DNA from: Nocardiopsis salina YIM 90010
GTDB lineage: Bacteria > Actinomycetota > Actinomycetes > Streptosporangiales > Streptosporangiaceae
Assembly: GCF_000341025.1 (NCBI RefSeq)
Contig: NZ_ANBF01000133.1
Location: 30,763 to 69,923, forward strand
DNA length: 39,161 nucleotides
Reading direction: 5' to 3'
Shown: positions 16,400-26,748 of the stretch, piece after piece
Layout of the letters: each line of letters opens with the position of its first letter
Numbering within the stretch: the first letter of the stretch is position 1
Notes under the pieces: model-generated
What the model was told of the DNA's origin: nothing
What the model saw: only the letters and a program-made list of their open reading frames with translations
Database searches by the model: none
Made by a program: the position numbers and the translations under genes

Positions 16400-17944
16400 T
16401 CAGTCGGTGAAGAGCTCGGTGACCTGCACGATCTCGCGGGGACCGTCGTCCTCCATGGACTCCTCGTCGAAGGTGACCTCGAGGATCATCACCGGACCCC
16501 AGGACAGGTAGTCGAGGAACTCCTCCGTCGGGATCTCGAGGGTGCCGCGGAAGTCGTCGTCGATGTGGACGTCGTCGGGCGCGGTGCAGAACTTCGCACA
16601 CAGCACTTCGGCGTCGGGGTCGATCTCGGCCTCGTCCGGTTCACCGACCTCGTCCCACTCCGACGCCCAGTACTCGTGGGTCGGCGCGCCCTGGTCGCGG
16701 ATCGGGGTGTCGTCGCGATCGACCGGCGTGTAGACGTAGGGGCCCTCCTCCGGGTCCTCCTGGTCGGAGGGGTCGAGCCGGACCACGACCGTGGTCTCCT
16801 CTTCCTCCGCCTCGGCCTCCTCGGCCGCGTCCGCCGCCGCCTCGGCCGAGGGCTCGTCGTCGCCGGGGGAGGGCAGGAGCCGCCCCACGCCCCACACACC
16901 CGTTCCGATCAGGGCCAGAGCCAGAACGGCCGTCCCCGCGGCGAACACGAAACGGGTGGGGCGTTTGCCCGCCATGTGGCCCTCCAGGCGCACCACCTCC
17001 GGAACCCGGGCCGGCGGTTCGATGGCGTGCCATTCGCGCTCCAGGATCCGGGAGATCTCGTCGCGGCCGGGCTGCGAGGAGTCGGCGTTGTGCTCGGCCT
17101 GCCAGACCGCGATGACCGCGCCCACGACCTCGCGCAGGCTCGGCCGACGGTCGGGGTCGGGGTCCAGCGCGCGCCCCACGACCGGGCGCAGTCCCGGCTC
17201 CAGGTCCCCCAGGTCGAAGGCGCCGTCGGCGGCGCGTTCGGCGATCTCGTCGGCCTCGCCGGTACCGAACGGCAACCGCCCCGTTCCGGCGAAGGCGACC
17301 ACCGCTCCCCAGGCGAAGACGTCGGCTGCAGGGGAGGGGGCACCGCCGCGGTAGCGCTCCGGGCTGAGCCAGGTGGCGCCGTGCCCGCGCATGCGCGAGG
17401 CCGAGGGTGCCACGGCGCAGTCCATGATGTGCGGGCCGTCCGGGCCCAGCATGATCTCGCTGGGGCGCACTGCCCCGTGGGAGACCGAACGTGCGTGCAG
17501 GACGCTCAGGCCTTCGGCCAGCCCGACTGCCAGGGCGATGAGCTTACCGCTGCCCAGGCCGCCGCGTTTGGTCACGTAGTGGGAAAGGCGTTCCCCTGCT
17601 GTGTAGGGCATCGCCAGCCACGGCGGGTTCGCGTCGGTGTCATGCACCAGGGGCGTGACCACACGGTCGGACTCGATACCGGCCAGCGAACGCAGCCGAC
17701 GGGTGAGCGCCGGGTAGGTGGAGGGGTCCTCCAGCTCGGGGGAGACGAGGGTCTTGACCGCGACCAGGCGCTCACCGACGTTCGGGGAGGAAACGTCGAC
17801 CGCCGCGTAGACGGTGCCCGTACCGCCCTGACCCAACCGGCCCAGGACCAGGTAGGGGCCGATTCTCGACGGGTCGTCCGGATACAGCGGGGCCAGGCCC
17901 GGAGGGACCAGTACGGAGATCTCACGGGGAGAACGAGGGCTCAT
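16400..17944 (-). CDS. membrane-anchored serine/threonine kinase-fold protein, probable pseudokinase
   Basis: A 514-residue protein built like a bacterial PknB-type receptor. The kinase fold (about 31-280) has a glycine loop LGQGGTGTVYAA, VAVK (Lys64), the SPERYRG segment and ADVFAWG. A transmembrane segment (about 331-354) and a Glu/Ala-rich stalk follow. The outside domain of about 130 residues has two cysteines (LCAKFC). The catalytic loop reads HGAVRPSEIML instead of HRDLKPxNIxL: the catalytic Asp is Ala158 and the metal-binding Asn is Glu163. DFG is DCA. Phosphotransfer is therefore unlikely, although ATP binding is possible. ATG 17944 has AGGA about 6 bases upstream. The promoter region carries paired GTCCGGAC boxes. 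Confidence 0.85.
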   Translation of the reverse strand: MSPRSPREISVLVPPGLAPLYPDDPSRIGPYLVLGRLGQGGTGTVYAAVDVSSPNVGERLVAVKTLVSPELEDPSTYPALTRRLRSLAGIESDRVVTPLVHDTDANPPWLAMPYTAGERLSHYVTKRGGLGSGKLIALAVGLAEGLSVLHARSVSHGAVRPSEIMLGPDGPHIMDCAVAPSASRMRGHGATWLSPERYRGGAPSPAADVFAWGAVVAFAGTGRLPFGTGEADEIAERAADGAFDLGDLEPGLRPVVGRALDPDPDRRPSLREVVGAVIAVWQAEHNADSSQPGRDEISRILEREWHAIEPPARVPEVVRLEGHMAGKRPTRFVFAAGTAVLALALIGTGVWGVGRLLPSPGDDEPSAEAAADAAEEAEAEEEETTVVVRLDPSDQEDPEEGPYVYTPVDRDDTPIRDQGAPTHEYWASEWDEVGEPDEAEIDPDAEVLCAKFCTAPDDVHIDDDFRGTLEIPTEEFLDYLSWGPVMILEVTFDEESMEDDGPREIVQVTELFTD

Positions 17945-18312
17945 GGGGATCCTGTCGGTGCTTCAGGGGCGGCCGTCAGTGGGGGGAGTGTCCGGACATC
18001 GTAGTGAAGTCCGGACGGAGTGGGGACTCCACCCGATGTGTCGATTGTCCTGCCCGGGGCGGCAGCAGTCGATCCCTCGAGGCCGGAACGGGACCCGAAC
18101 GTGAGGTGGTTCCGGACAGCCGTTGCGGATGCTCCCGCTGGCGTGCCGACACTGCCTCTCGGCGATGGACGCGATAGGGTCGGCCGAAAATCGGCCCGGC
18201 CCGCATCCCTTTGCGGACGGCCGAGGGCGTGGGAGGCCCGGACGGGCGCAGCCGGACGCCACCCCCAGGGCCCACCCTCCACTTCAACCCTCAACCTGCC
18301 TACGGAGTCACC
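17945..18312. other. divergent region between the pseudokinase and DUF948 genes
   Basis: No gene is seen. Toward the pseudokinase there are GTCCGGAC boxes at 17990-17997 and 18009-18016, with a third partial box at 18111-18118. A minus-strand -10, TACGAT (17998-18003), lies between the first two. Toward DUF948 there is TAGGGT (18176-18181) followed by the hairpin GGCCGA-AAA-TCGGCC (18183-18197). Confidence 0.45.
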
Positions 18313-18708
18313 ATGCTGACCGGAGGAGAGGTCGCCGCGCTCGTCGCCGCGGTGGTCTGGGCGGTGTTGGCCACCTTCCTGTGCGTGGCCCTCGTCAAAC
18401 TCATCAAGCTCATCAACGCGGCGACCCGGGTCGTCTCCGAGATGGGTGACCGCACACCGCCGCTCATGGAGGACATGTCCTCCACCGTCGAGCGCGCCAA
18501 CACCTCGCTGGAGCGGGTGGAGGAGATCACCGCGAACATGCAGTCCTCCTCGGAGGACGTCTCCACCATGACCGCACTGACCCGCTCGGTCTTCACCGGT
18601 CCGCTGGTCAAGATCGCCTCGTTCAGTTACGCGGTCCGCCGGGTGATGGGTCAGCGTCGCACCCTCGCCCTGGTGCGCACCCGTAAGCGCAAGGAGGAGG
18701 CCCGGTGA
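18313..18708 (+). CDS. DUF948 membrane protein
   Basis: A 131-residue protein with one N-terminal transmembrane helix (VAALVAAVVWAVLATFLCVALVKL, about 7-30). A helical region rich in Ser, Thr, Glu and Val follows, with heptad-like spacing (MEDMSSTVERANTSLERVEEI), and the tail is basic (RRTLALVRTRKRKEEAR). This matches the DUF948 family of actinobacteria and Firmicutes, whose function is unknown. ATG 18313 has GGAG 5 bases upstream; the frame is open further up but without a better start. It overlaps the next gene by one base (TGATG), so the two are coupled. In other actinobacteria this pair lies directly upstream of alaS; here two extra genes intervene. Confidence 0.88.
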   Translation: MLTGGEVAALVAAVVWAVLATFLCVALVKLIKLINAATRVVSEMGDRTPPLMEDMSSTVERANTSLERVEEITANMQSSSEDVSTMTALTRSVFTGPLVKIASFSYAVRRVMGQRRTLALVRTRKRKEEAR

Positions 18709-18968
18709 TGCGCCGCCTGTTCTACCTCGCTGCCGGTGCCGCCGTGGGCGGTTACGTCGTCCACCGTGTCGAACGCGCCCGGCGCGCTCTCACGCCCGGC
18801 GGGATAGCCCAGCGCCTCGAGGGCCACGTGACCGAGTACAGGGGTGCGCTCCGGGAACTCAACGAGGACCTCGCCGGCGCGGTGCGCGACCAGGAGGAGG
18901 AGCTCCTGCGCAGGTACGCGCCCCGAGAGCGCGGCCGCACCCTGACCGAGGGGGAAGGCGCACGCTGA
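18708..18968 (+). CDS. DUF6167-like small membrane protein
   Basis: An 86-residue protein starting MRRLFYLAAGAAVGGYVVHR, a short hydrophobic helix flanked by arginines. A charged helical region (RALTPGGIAQRLEGHVTEYRGALRELNEDL) and a Glu/Arg-rich tail follow. It matches the small family found between DUF948 and alaS in actinobacteria (DUF6167 from memory); its function is unknown. ATG 18708 has GAGG 7 bases upstream; GTG 18705 is a less well-spaced alternative. The TGATG overlap with DUF948 indicates translational coupling, and the two products may act together at the membrane. Confidence 0.8.
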   Translation: MRRLFYLAAGAAVGGYVVHRVERARRALTPGGIAQRLEGHVTEYRGALRELNEDLAGAVRDQEEELLRRYAPRERGRTLTEGEGAR

Positions 18969-19047
18969 CCCGGCCCCAGCGGGCCCAGCGGGGTTGCCGT
19001 CGCCGTCGTGTGTCCAATGCGCGATTTTGCCCGTGCGTCCAGTTCTG

Positions 19048-19053
19048 TAGGGT
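19048..19053 (+). promoter_or_regulatory. candidate -10 for the first tetraspan gene
   Basis: TAGGGT, with TTTTGC 17 bases upstream as a poor -35. It lies 53 bases before the ATG at 19106. Confidence 0.35.
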
Positions 19054-19105
19054 CGGACCTGCGCTTTCGAGCACTGTCCACATACACACACGGAAGGCCC
19101 GGGCG

Positions 19106-19819
19106 ATGCAGCCGCACGACCCCTACAACAACCCGGACCACGGCGGGCAGTACCCGTCGGGTCCGTATCCCCCTCAGGGGGGTGCCCACCCCTCGGGCGG
19201 ATACGCCCAGCCTCCGGGCCACGGCCCGTCCGGTGGTTACCCGCCGCCGTACGGCCAGCCCGGAGGCATGCCCCCCGGCCCGCCGCCCACGGGCCCAGCG
19301 GGCACCGACCCCGGGGCCGCCAAGATGCCCGGAACCGTCATCGCGGTGCGGATCTTCCAGTTCATCGGGGGTGTCTCCGGGCTGCTCATCGGGGGCGCGT
19401 TCTGGGTGGGGGCCCTGATGATGGCGGGTGACCAAGCGGCCGTGGACCAGACGAACGCCGCGCTCGAGGCGGAAGGGGTCGGCGGCGCCGTCAGTGCCAA
19501 CGAGGTGATCGGCGGGCTCGGACTCCTGGGAGCCATCCCGTTCTTCTACGGCCTGATCTCCACCCTGCTGGCCTCCTTCATGGGCAAGCGCAATGGAATC
19601 GTCCTCTGGGGCACCGTGGTCTTCCAGGTGCTCTCGGCGCTGTTCCTCGGATTCTTGCTGGTGACCGGAGGCGTGGCGGGGATCATCGTCGTCGGCCTGC
19701 CGCTGCTGTTCACCATCGGGATCATTGTTCTGATGCTGGTGCAGCCTTCCCGGAACTACTTCGCCCCGACCCCCCAGGGGCCCGCGCCCCACGGGTACGG
19801 CCCCGGCCCGCAGTACTGA
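19106..19819 (+). CDS. proline/glycine-rich tetraspan membrane protein, copy A
   Basis: A 237-residue protein. The first 80 or so residues are disordered and rich in Pro, Gly, Tyr and His (repeated GGYPP-like units). Four predicted membrane helices follow: around IAVRIFQFIGGVSGLLIGGA, IGGLGLLGAIPFFYGLISTLL, VVFQVLSALFLGFLLV and GIIVVGLPLLFTIGIIVLML. A short Pro/Gly tail ends the protein. ATG 19106 has GGAAGG 8 bases upstream. The motif [11 protein letters not shown] is shared with the next gene, its paralogue. No functional domain is recognised. Pro/Gly/Tyr-rich heads on small membrane proteins are common in actinobacteria. The 3' end and terminator are nearly identical to those of copy B. 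Confidence 0.8.
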   Translation: MQPHDPYNNPDHGGQYPSGPYPPQGGAHPSGGYAQPPGHGPSGGYPPPYGQPGGMPPGPPPTGPAGTDPGAAKMPGTVIAVRIFQFIGGVSGLLIGGAFWVGALMMAGDQAAVDQTNAALEAEGVGGAVSANEVIGGLGLLGAIPFFYGLISTLLASFMGKRNGIVLWGTVVFQVLSALFLGFLLVTGGVAGIIVVGLPLLFTIGIIVLMLVQPSRNYFAPTPQGPAPHGYGPGPQY

Positions 19820-19855
19820 GCCGGGTGGCGCACACGGCTCCGCACCGTGTGCGCC
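19772..19855 (+). repeat. 84-bp direct repeat, copy 1 (gene end plus terminator)
   Basis: Matches 20426-20509 with 3 differences by eye. It spans the C-terminal codons of tetraspan copy A, its stop codon and its terminator hairpin. Confidence 0.85.
19827..19855 (+). terminator. terminator after tetraspan copy A
   Basis: GGCGCACACGG (19827-19837) pairs perfectly with CCGTGTGCGCC (19845-19855) around a 7-base loop, 7 bases after the stop. Confidence 0.8.
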
Positions 19856-19891
19856 GCCCCGGGACCGGACCCCTGACCGTGAGGAATCCAC

Positions 19892-20473
19892 ATGCACCCC
19901 CCGTACCCCCAGGGCGGCCCATGTCCTGCACCGCAGGGGCCGCCGCCCCCGCAGTACCAGCCGCCGCCCCACGGGGCCGCTCCCCGTCCCGAGATGCCCG
20001 GCACCGTCCTCGTGGTGCGCGTGCTCATGTTCCTCGGAGGGATCTCAGGTCTGATCCTGGGCGGGAGCGCTCTGTACATCGCGTCCGCCCTGGCAGAGGC
20101 AGAGGTCCCCATTCTCCTGCAGCCCATCGAGGAGGCCGCCGCACTCGATCCGGGCTCGGTGGACCCCGACGAGATCAGCCGCTCGATGTTGGCCACGGGG
20201 GCGGTCGCCCTGGTCTACGGCGCGGTATCGACGCTGCTCGCGTCGTTCATGGGCAAGCGCAAGCGCGGGATCCTCTGGGGCGCGGTGGTGTTCCAGGTCC
20301 TGGCCACGGTCGTGCTGGTCCTGTCGTTGCTGGCGGGTGAGAGCACCATCATCCCGCTGGTGTTCACCCTCTTCATCATCGCCATGATGCTCGGTCCCAA
20401 GTCGCGGGCGTTCTACGGGCCCGTGCCCCAGGGGCCCGTGCCCCACGGGTACGGCCCCGACCCGCAGTACTGA
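19892..20473 (+). CDS. proline/glycine-rich tetraspan membrane protein, copy B
   Basis: A paralogue of the preceding gene (193 residues) with a shorter Pro-rich head of about 35 residues. It has the same arrangement of four membrane helices. Shared motifs include [20 protein letters not shown] (compare MPGTVIAVRIFQFIGGVSGL in copy A) and [11 protein letters not shown]. The segments WGAVVFQVL and WGTVVFQVL correspond, and both proteins end HGYGP-PQY. ATG 19892 has GAGGA 7 bases upstream. The last 48 bases of the gene plus its terminator repeat the corresponding part of copy A with few changes, pointing to duplication or gene conversion. Function is unknown. Confidence 0.8.
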   Translation: MHPPYPQGGPCPAPQGPPPPQYQPPPHGAAPRPEMPGTVLVVRVLMFLGGISGLILGGSALYIASALAEAEVPILLQPIEEAAALDPGSVDPDEISRSMLATGAVALVYGAVSTLLASFMGKRKRGILWGAVVFQVLATVVLVLSLLAGESTIIPLVFTLFIIAMMLGPKSRAFYGPVPQGPVPHGYGPDPQY

Positions 20474-20509
20474 GCCGGGTGGCGCACACGGCTCCGCACC
20501 GCGTGCGCC
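20426..20509 (+). repeat. 84-bp direct repeat, copy 2 (gene end plus terminator)
   Basis: Second copy of the repeat at 19772-19855, offset by 654 bases. It is much better conserved than the rest of the two paralogous genes. Confidence 0.85.
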
Positions 20510-20516
20510 ACCCGGC
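20474..20516 (+). terminator. terminator after tetraspan copy B
   Basis: A perfect 14-bp stem (20474-20487 with 20503-20516) begins right after the stop codon. One change in the inner stem relative to copy A is offset by a longer outer stem. Confidence 0.8.
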
Positions 20517-20619
20517 GTCCTCTCCGTTCCCCGACCCCTCCCCGTGCCCCCGTGCGCCCCTTCCCCCGTGCGGGCCGTCCCTGAGTGCTCAGACGGCTTC
20601 TGCCGGTGCACAGCGGCGA

Positions 20620-20625
20620 TAGCCT
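20620..20625 (+). promoter_or_regulatory. candidate -10 for alaS
   Basis: TAGCCT fits TAnnnT, about 100 bases upstream of the alaS ATG. The -35 is unclear. A C-rich stretch (20517-20580) lies between it and the preceding terminator. Confidence 0.4.
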
Positions 20626-20726
20626 TGGAACAACGAGGCCGCCGCGGTTGTCGTCAACAGCGCGGGTCTTCCGGCGGCCACCCGCAAAAAGCACACGCGT
20701 TGGTGCGAATACACAGGAGGGCATCA

Positions 20727-23393
<2,667 letters not shown>

Positions 23394-23408
23394 CCGCTGC
23401 CGAGCGCC

Positions 23409-23447
23409 GGAAGGGCGCCCGCGGGTCCGTCCTGCGGGCGCCCTTCC
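23409..23447 (+). terminator. strong terminator after alaS
   Basis: A perfect 14-bp stem (23409-23422 with 23434-23447) and an 11-base loop, 16 bases after the alaS stop. Confidence 0.85.
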
Positions 23448-23905
23448 TGTGTCACTCGCTCCTCTGCCCGGATCAGGCGGCTGCCCGGCCTCCGGCGTGG
23501 TGGTCACGGAGTGCGCACATTTTCGGTGTCATCCTGCTTCCCGTCGTCGCCGGAATCACACTGCCGCCTCGGGACACACGTCAGGAGCGTGAAGCACACG
23601 TGAGAACGCCGACCCCGGACACGAAGGGGGACCCGGAGCGCATGCGGTGCCCCGACGTCCCACGGGGGTGGCCTACACTCGGACGGTACCCGCGCACACG
23701 GAGCACTTCCCCCGCACGGATTGTCGAATCGTGTGTCCAGTCGGGTCCTCCCATGCGAGCCGTACACGGCCGAGCTGCGCGTCGTGACCGAATCGGGCAT
23801 ACTGTGGCGCGCCGCAGCCGAACTCACGTCAGTCAGTTCTGGATGTGCGGTGACGCCCCCGAGTTAGTTGATGAACAGGACCACCGTGTTGAGGATTTCC
23901 CAACC
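23448..23905. other. noncoding stretch between alaS and ruvX
   Basis: I see no credible gene. TACACT (23674-23679) and TACTGT (23800-23805) are -10-like sequences on the plus strand that could drive ruvX-mltG-aroE. The frames here are arginine-rich and lack ribosome-binding sites. Confidence 0.35.
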
Positions 23906-23936
23906 GCGGTGCAGTGCCGTCGACGGCACACACCGC
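23906..23936 (+). promoter_or_regulatory. two-part hairpin in the ruvX leader
   Basis: GCGGTG (23906-23911) pairs with CACCGC (23931-23936). Inside it is the perfect palindrome GTGCCGTCGACGGCAC (23914-23929), separated by a small asymmetric bulge. It ends 35 bases before the ruvX start. It may be an RNA regulatory hairpin or an operator. Confidence 0.4.
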
Positions 23937-23971
23937 CCGAGTACCGCCCCCGGAGCAGGGGAGACGGCCTC

Positions 23972-24457
23972 GTGAGGCACGGTGCACGCCTGGCGATCGA
24001 TCCCGGCAACGCCCGGATCGGGGTCGCGGCCAGCGACCCCAGCGGTACACTCGCCAGCCCCGTCGAGACCATCCCGCGCGGCAAGGGCGACCAGCAGCGC
24101 ATCGCCCAGTTGGTTGTGGAGCGCGAGGCACGTGAGGTCGTGGTGGGTTACCCTGCCTCACTGTCGGGCGAGGAAGGCCCCGCGGCACGCTCCGCACGGG
24201 AGTTCGCGCAGGGCCTCGCCCACCTCCTCCACCCCGTCCCCGTCCGACTGGTCGATGAACGGCTGACGACCGTGACCGCCCAGGGGCAGCTCCTGTCCGG
24301 AGCTTCCTTCGGCAAGAAGGGCGCCAAGGGGGGCCGCGCGCGCCGGTCGGTGATCGACCAGGCCGCAGCGACGGTCCTGCTGCAGAGCGCCTTGGACCAG
24401 GAACGGTCAACCGGCCGGCCCCCGGGCGAGATCGTCCGCTCCAGCCAAGGAGAATGA
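23972..24457 (+). CDS. ruvX: RuvX/YqgF family nuclease (Holliday junction resolvase-like)
   Basis: A 161-residue protein of the RNase H-like fold. The family is linked to Holliday-junction resolution and to 16S rRNA 5'-end maturation. GTG 23972 follows GGGGAG and gives the standard start, RHGARLAIDPGNARIGVAASDPSGTLASP, with the first catalytic Asp in AIDPG. Other conserved parts are VVGYPASLSGEEGPAA, the Glu in LVDERLTTVTA, and the last Asp in SVIDQAAATVLLQ. The long upstream open frame is noncoding by composition. It overlaps mltG by one base (TGATG), and the order alaS-ruvX-mltG-aroE is the usual actinobacterial one. Confidence 0.94.
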   Translation: MRHGARLAIDPGNARIGVAASDPSGTLASPVETIPRGKGDQQRIAQLVVEREAREVVVGYPASLSGEEGPAARSAREFAQGLAHLLHPVPVRLVDERLTTVTAQGQLLSGASFGKKGAKGGRARRSVIDQAAATVLLQSALDQERSTGRPPGEIVRSSQGE

Positions 24458-26748
24458 TGACCGACAGGGATGAATACCCCAACGATCCCTATCGTGGACG
24501 TACCGAGCGCGGTTACGACTACGACCCGCTCAGCGACCCGCTGCCCGCGCACCCTCCGCCGCGCGGCCGCCGCGCGCGCCCTGAGCCCGGGGACCGGCGC
24601 GAGCCCGAGGCGCGGCCGCAGCAGCCCATGGCCGGAGCCGAGCCCCAGGAACCGCCCCGCGGCCGCCGGCGCCGTCCCGAGGCCCCCCAGCCCGACGGCG
24701 AACCCCCGCGCCGCAACGGTGCCGCCGACGCCCTGCGCGGCGGTCGCGCGGCACGTACCGGCGCACGCCCCGAGGAACAGCACCCCGGCGGTCCGGCCCA
24801 GGACGCCCTCGCGGCGCTGGCCGGCCTCGGCGGGCCGTCGACACAGGAACCCGCCGCCGACGAGTCCGTCCACGGTTCCTCCCCCTGGACAGAGACGCCC
24901 TCCGAGCCCTTCGCCGCCGAGGAGGCCGCCCCCCGGCCCGGGCGCGGGCGCCGACACCGCGGTTCACCCGACACCGACCCCCAGGGGCTCGAGGAACAGC
25001 CCGCCGGCCGCCGTTCGCGCCGCCGCGCCCGTCGTGCGGGCGGTGACGAGGGCGGCTTCCTGTCCGAGGTCCCCGACGAGACCGACGTCTTCGACAGCGG
25101 GAGCTTCCCCGGCGTGGACGCCTCCGCCGACTCCGGTGTCTTCTCCCGTGTGAAGGAGGACGAGAAGGCCGAGGCGCCCGAGAAACCCCCGCGCCGCCGG
25201 GGCGGCCGCCGTCGCCGCCGCGGTGAGGACAGCGGTGCGATGCCCGCCCAGGACCCGTCCGACAGCGGGGCCCAAGACTCCGACGCACTCCGAGCGGGGG
25301 CCGTCGGGGCCGCTGCACCCGAGCCGGAACCCGAGCCCGGGGCGGAGACCCGGCCGCGCCGTGGCGGCCGCAGGGCCCGCCGCGCCGCCCGGCAGCAGTC
25401 CGGAGAGGCGTCGGCCCTCGGCGCCGAACCCGCTGAGGAGGACGAGGCGCAGGAGGAGCCCCGGTCCCGGCGCCGCGGAGGCACCCGGCGCTCGCGGCGC
25501 AGACAGGCCGCCGCCGAGCCCGAGCCCGCCGAGGAGGGGGCCGGAACAGAGCCGGAACCCGAACACGGGAGCGACGAGGACGACGAGGACTACGAGCCCG
25601 GCCTCGCCGACATCGCCGAGGCCTACGGTGGCAGCCGTAGCAGTCGCCGCAAGCTCAAGGAGGCCAAGCGCCGCGCTCAGAACAAGGGCAAGAAGGCCAG
25701 GGGCGGACGCGGCGGCAAGCGCAAGATGGGCGTGCTGGCCTTGGTCCTTCTGTTGGTGGTCGCCGGCGGCGGGTTCGGTGTGCTGCGCACCTACGTCTTC
25801 CCCGCCGACTACGAGGGTGAGGGGGCAGGTGAGGTCGACTTCGTCATCGAGGAGGGCGACAGCGGTACGGCCGTCGCACGAAACCTCGCCGACGAGAACG
25901 TGGTGGCGAGTGTCCGTTCCTTCACCAACGCCCTGGACTCCGTTCCCGACCAGGAACTGAGCCCGGGAACGTACCGCCTCGCCGAGGAGATGAGCGGCGA
26001 GCACGCCGTGCAAGCCCTGCTCGACCCCGAGAACCGCCTCGGCGGCCGGGTGAGTATCCGCGAAGGGCTGCGAGCCGAGGAGATCATGGAGGCGATCGCC
26101 GACCAGACCGCGATCAGCGAGCAGGACCTCCAGGAGGCCTACGAGCAGTCCGACGAGCTCAACCTCCCCGACTACGCGACGGAGGGTCCCGAGGGGTACT
26201 TGTATCCCTCGACCTACCGCTTCGAGCCCGACGCGGAGGCGCTGTCGGTCCTCAAGACCATGGTCACGCAGTACCGCGAGATCGCAGAGGAGGTCGATCT
26301 GGAGGAGCGGGCCGCCGAGACCCAGTACGACCCGAACGAGATCATGGCCATCGCCTCGATCGTTCAGGCCGAGACCGGCACCGTCGAGGACATGCCCAAG
26401 ATCTCCCGCGTGGTCCACAACCGGCTCGACCTCGACATGCCGCTGCAGATGGACAGCACCTGTTTCTACGCCATCGACGCCTACGGCATCGCGCTCAACA
26501 ACGACCAGCTGGCCGAGTGCGAGGCCGACGACAGCGGCTTCGACACCTACCACAGCACCGGCCTGATCCCGGGACCGTTCGTGGCGCCGGGCGAGGACGC
26601 GATCGAGGCCGCCCTCGAACCGGAGCAGGGCGACTGGCTCTACTTCGTGGCCACCGACCCGGAGAACGGCGTCACCGAGTTCACCGACGACCACGACGAG
26701 TTCGAGGTGCTCAAGGAGCGCTTCCAGGAGAACTGGGGCGGTGAGTAG
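24457..26748 (+). CDS. mltG: endolytic murein transglycosylase MltG with a long cytoplasmic extension
   Basis: A membrane enzyme that cuts nascent peptidoglycan strands and sets glycan length. From ATG 24457 the product is 763 residues. Roughly 1-420 is disordered and rich in Arg, Pro, Glu and Ala, with alternating acidic and RRxRR patches. One membrane helix follows (about 424-446, MGVLALVLLLVVAGGGFGVL). The extracellular YceG domain (about 460-760) contains REGLRAEEIMEAIA, EGYLYPSTYRF and the catalytic segment ASIVQAETG with Glu639. It ends near STGLIPGPFVAPGEDAIEAAL. The catalytic part is complete; the cytoplasmic tail is unusually long. AAGGAG lies 4 bases before this ATG; ATG 24454 is the alternative. 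aroE begins directly after the stop codon. Confidence 0.93.
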   Translation: MTDRDEYPNDPYRGRTERGYDYDPLSDPLPAHPPPRGRRARPEPGDRREPEARPQQPMAGAEPQEPPRGRRRRPEAPQPDGEPPRRNGAADALRGGRAARTGARPEEQHPGGPAQDALAALAGLGGPSTQEPAADESVHGSSPWTETPSEPFAAEEAAPRPGRGRRHRGSPDTDPQGLEEQPAGRRSRRRARRAGGDEGGFLSEVPDETDVFDSGSFPGVDASADSGVFSRVKEDEKAEAPEKPPRRRGGRRRRRGEDSGAMPAQDPSDSGAQDSDALRAGAVGAAAPEPEPEPGAETRPRRGGRRARRAARQQSGEASALGAEPAEEDEAQEEPRSRRRGGTRRSRRRQAAAEPEPAEEGAGTEPEPEHGSDEDDEDYEPGLADIAEAYGGSRSSRRKLKEAKRRAQNKGKKARGGRGGKRKMGVLALVLLLVVAGGGFGVLRTYVFPADYEGEGAGEVDFVIEEGDSGTAVARNLADENVVASVRSFTNALDSVPDQELSPGTYRLAEEMSGEHAVQALLDPENRLGGRVSIREGLRAEEIMEAIADQTAISEQDLQEAYEQSDELNLPDYATEGPEGYLYPSTYRFEPDAEALSVLKTMVTQYREIAEEVDLEERAAETQYDPNEIMAIASIVQAETGTVEDMPKISRVVHNRLDLDMPLQMDSTCFYAIDAYGIALNNDQLAECEADDSGFDTYHSTGLIPGPFVAPGEDAIEAALEPEQGDWLYFVATDPENGVTEFTDDHDEFEVLKERFQENWGGE

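Noticed and set aside
23600-23971. N-terminal extension of ruvX by 124 codons
   Set aside because: The extension is unlike any RuvX, crosses a strong hairpin, and GTG 23972 has a ribosome-binding site and the standard N-terminus.
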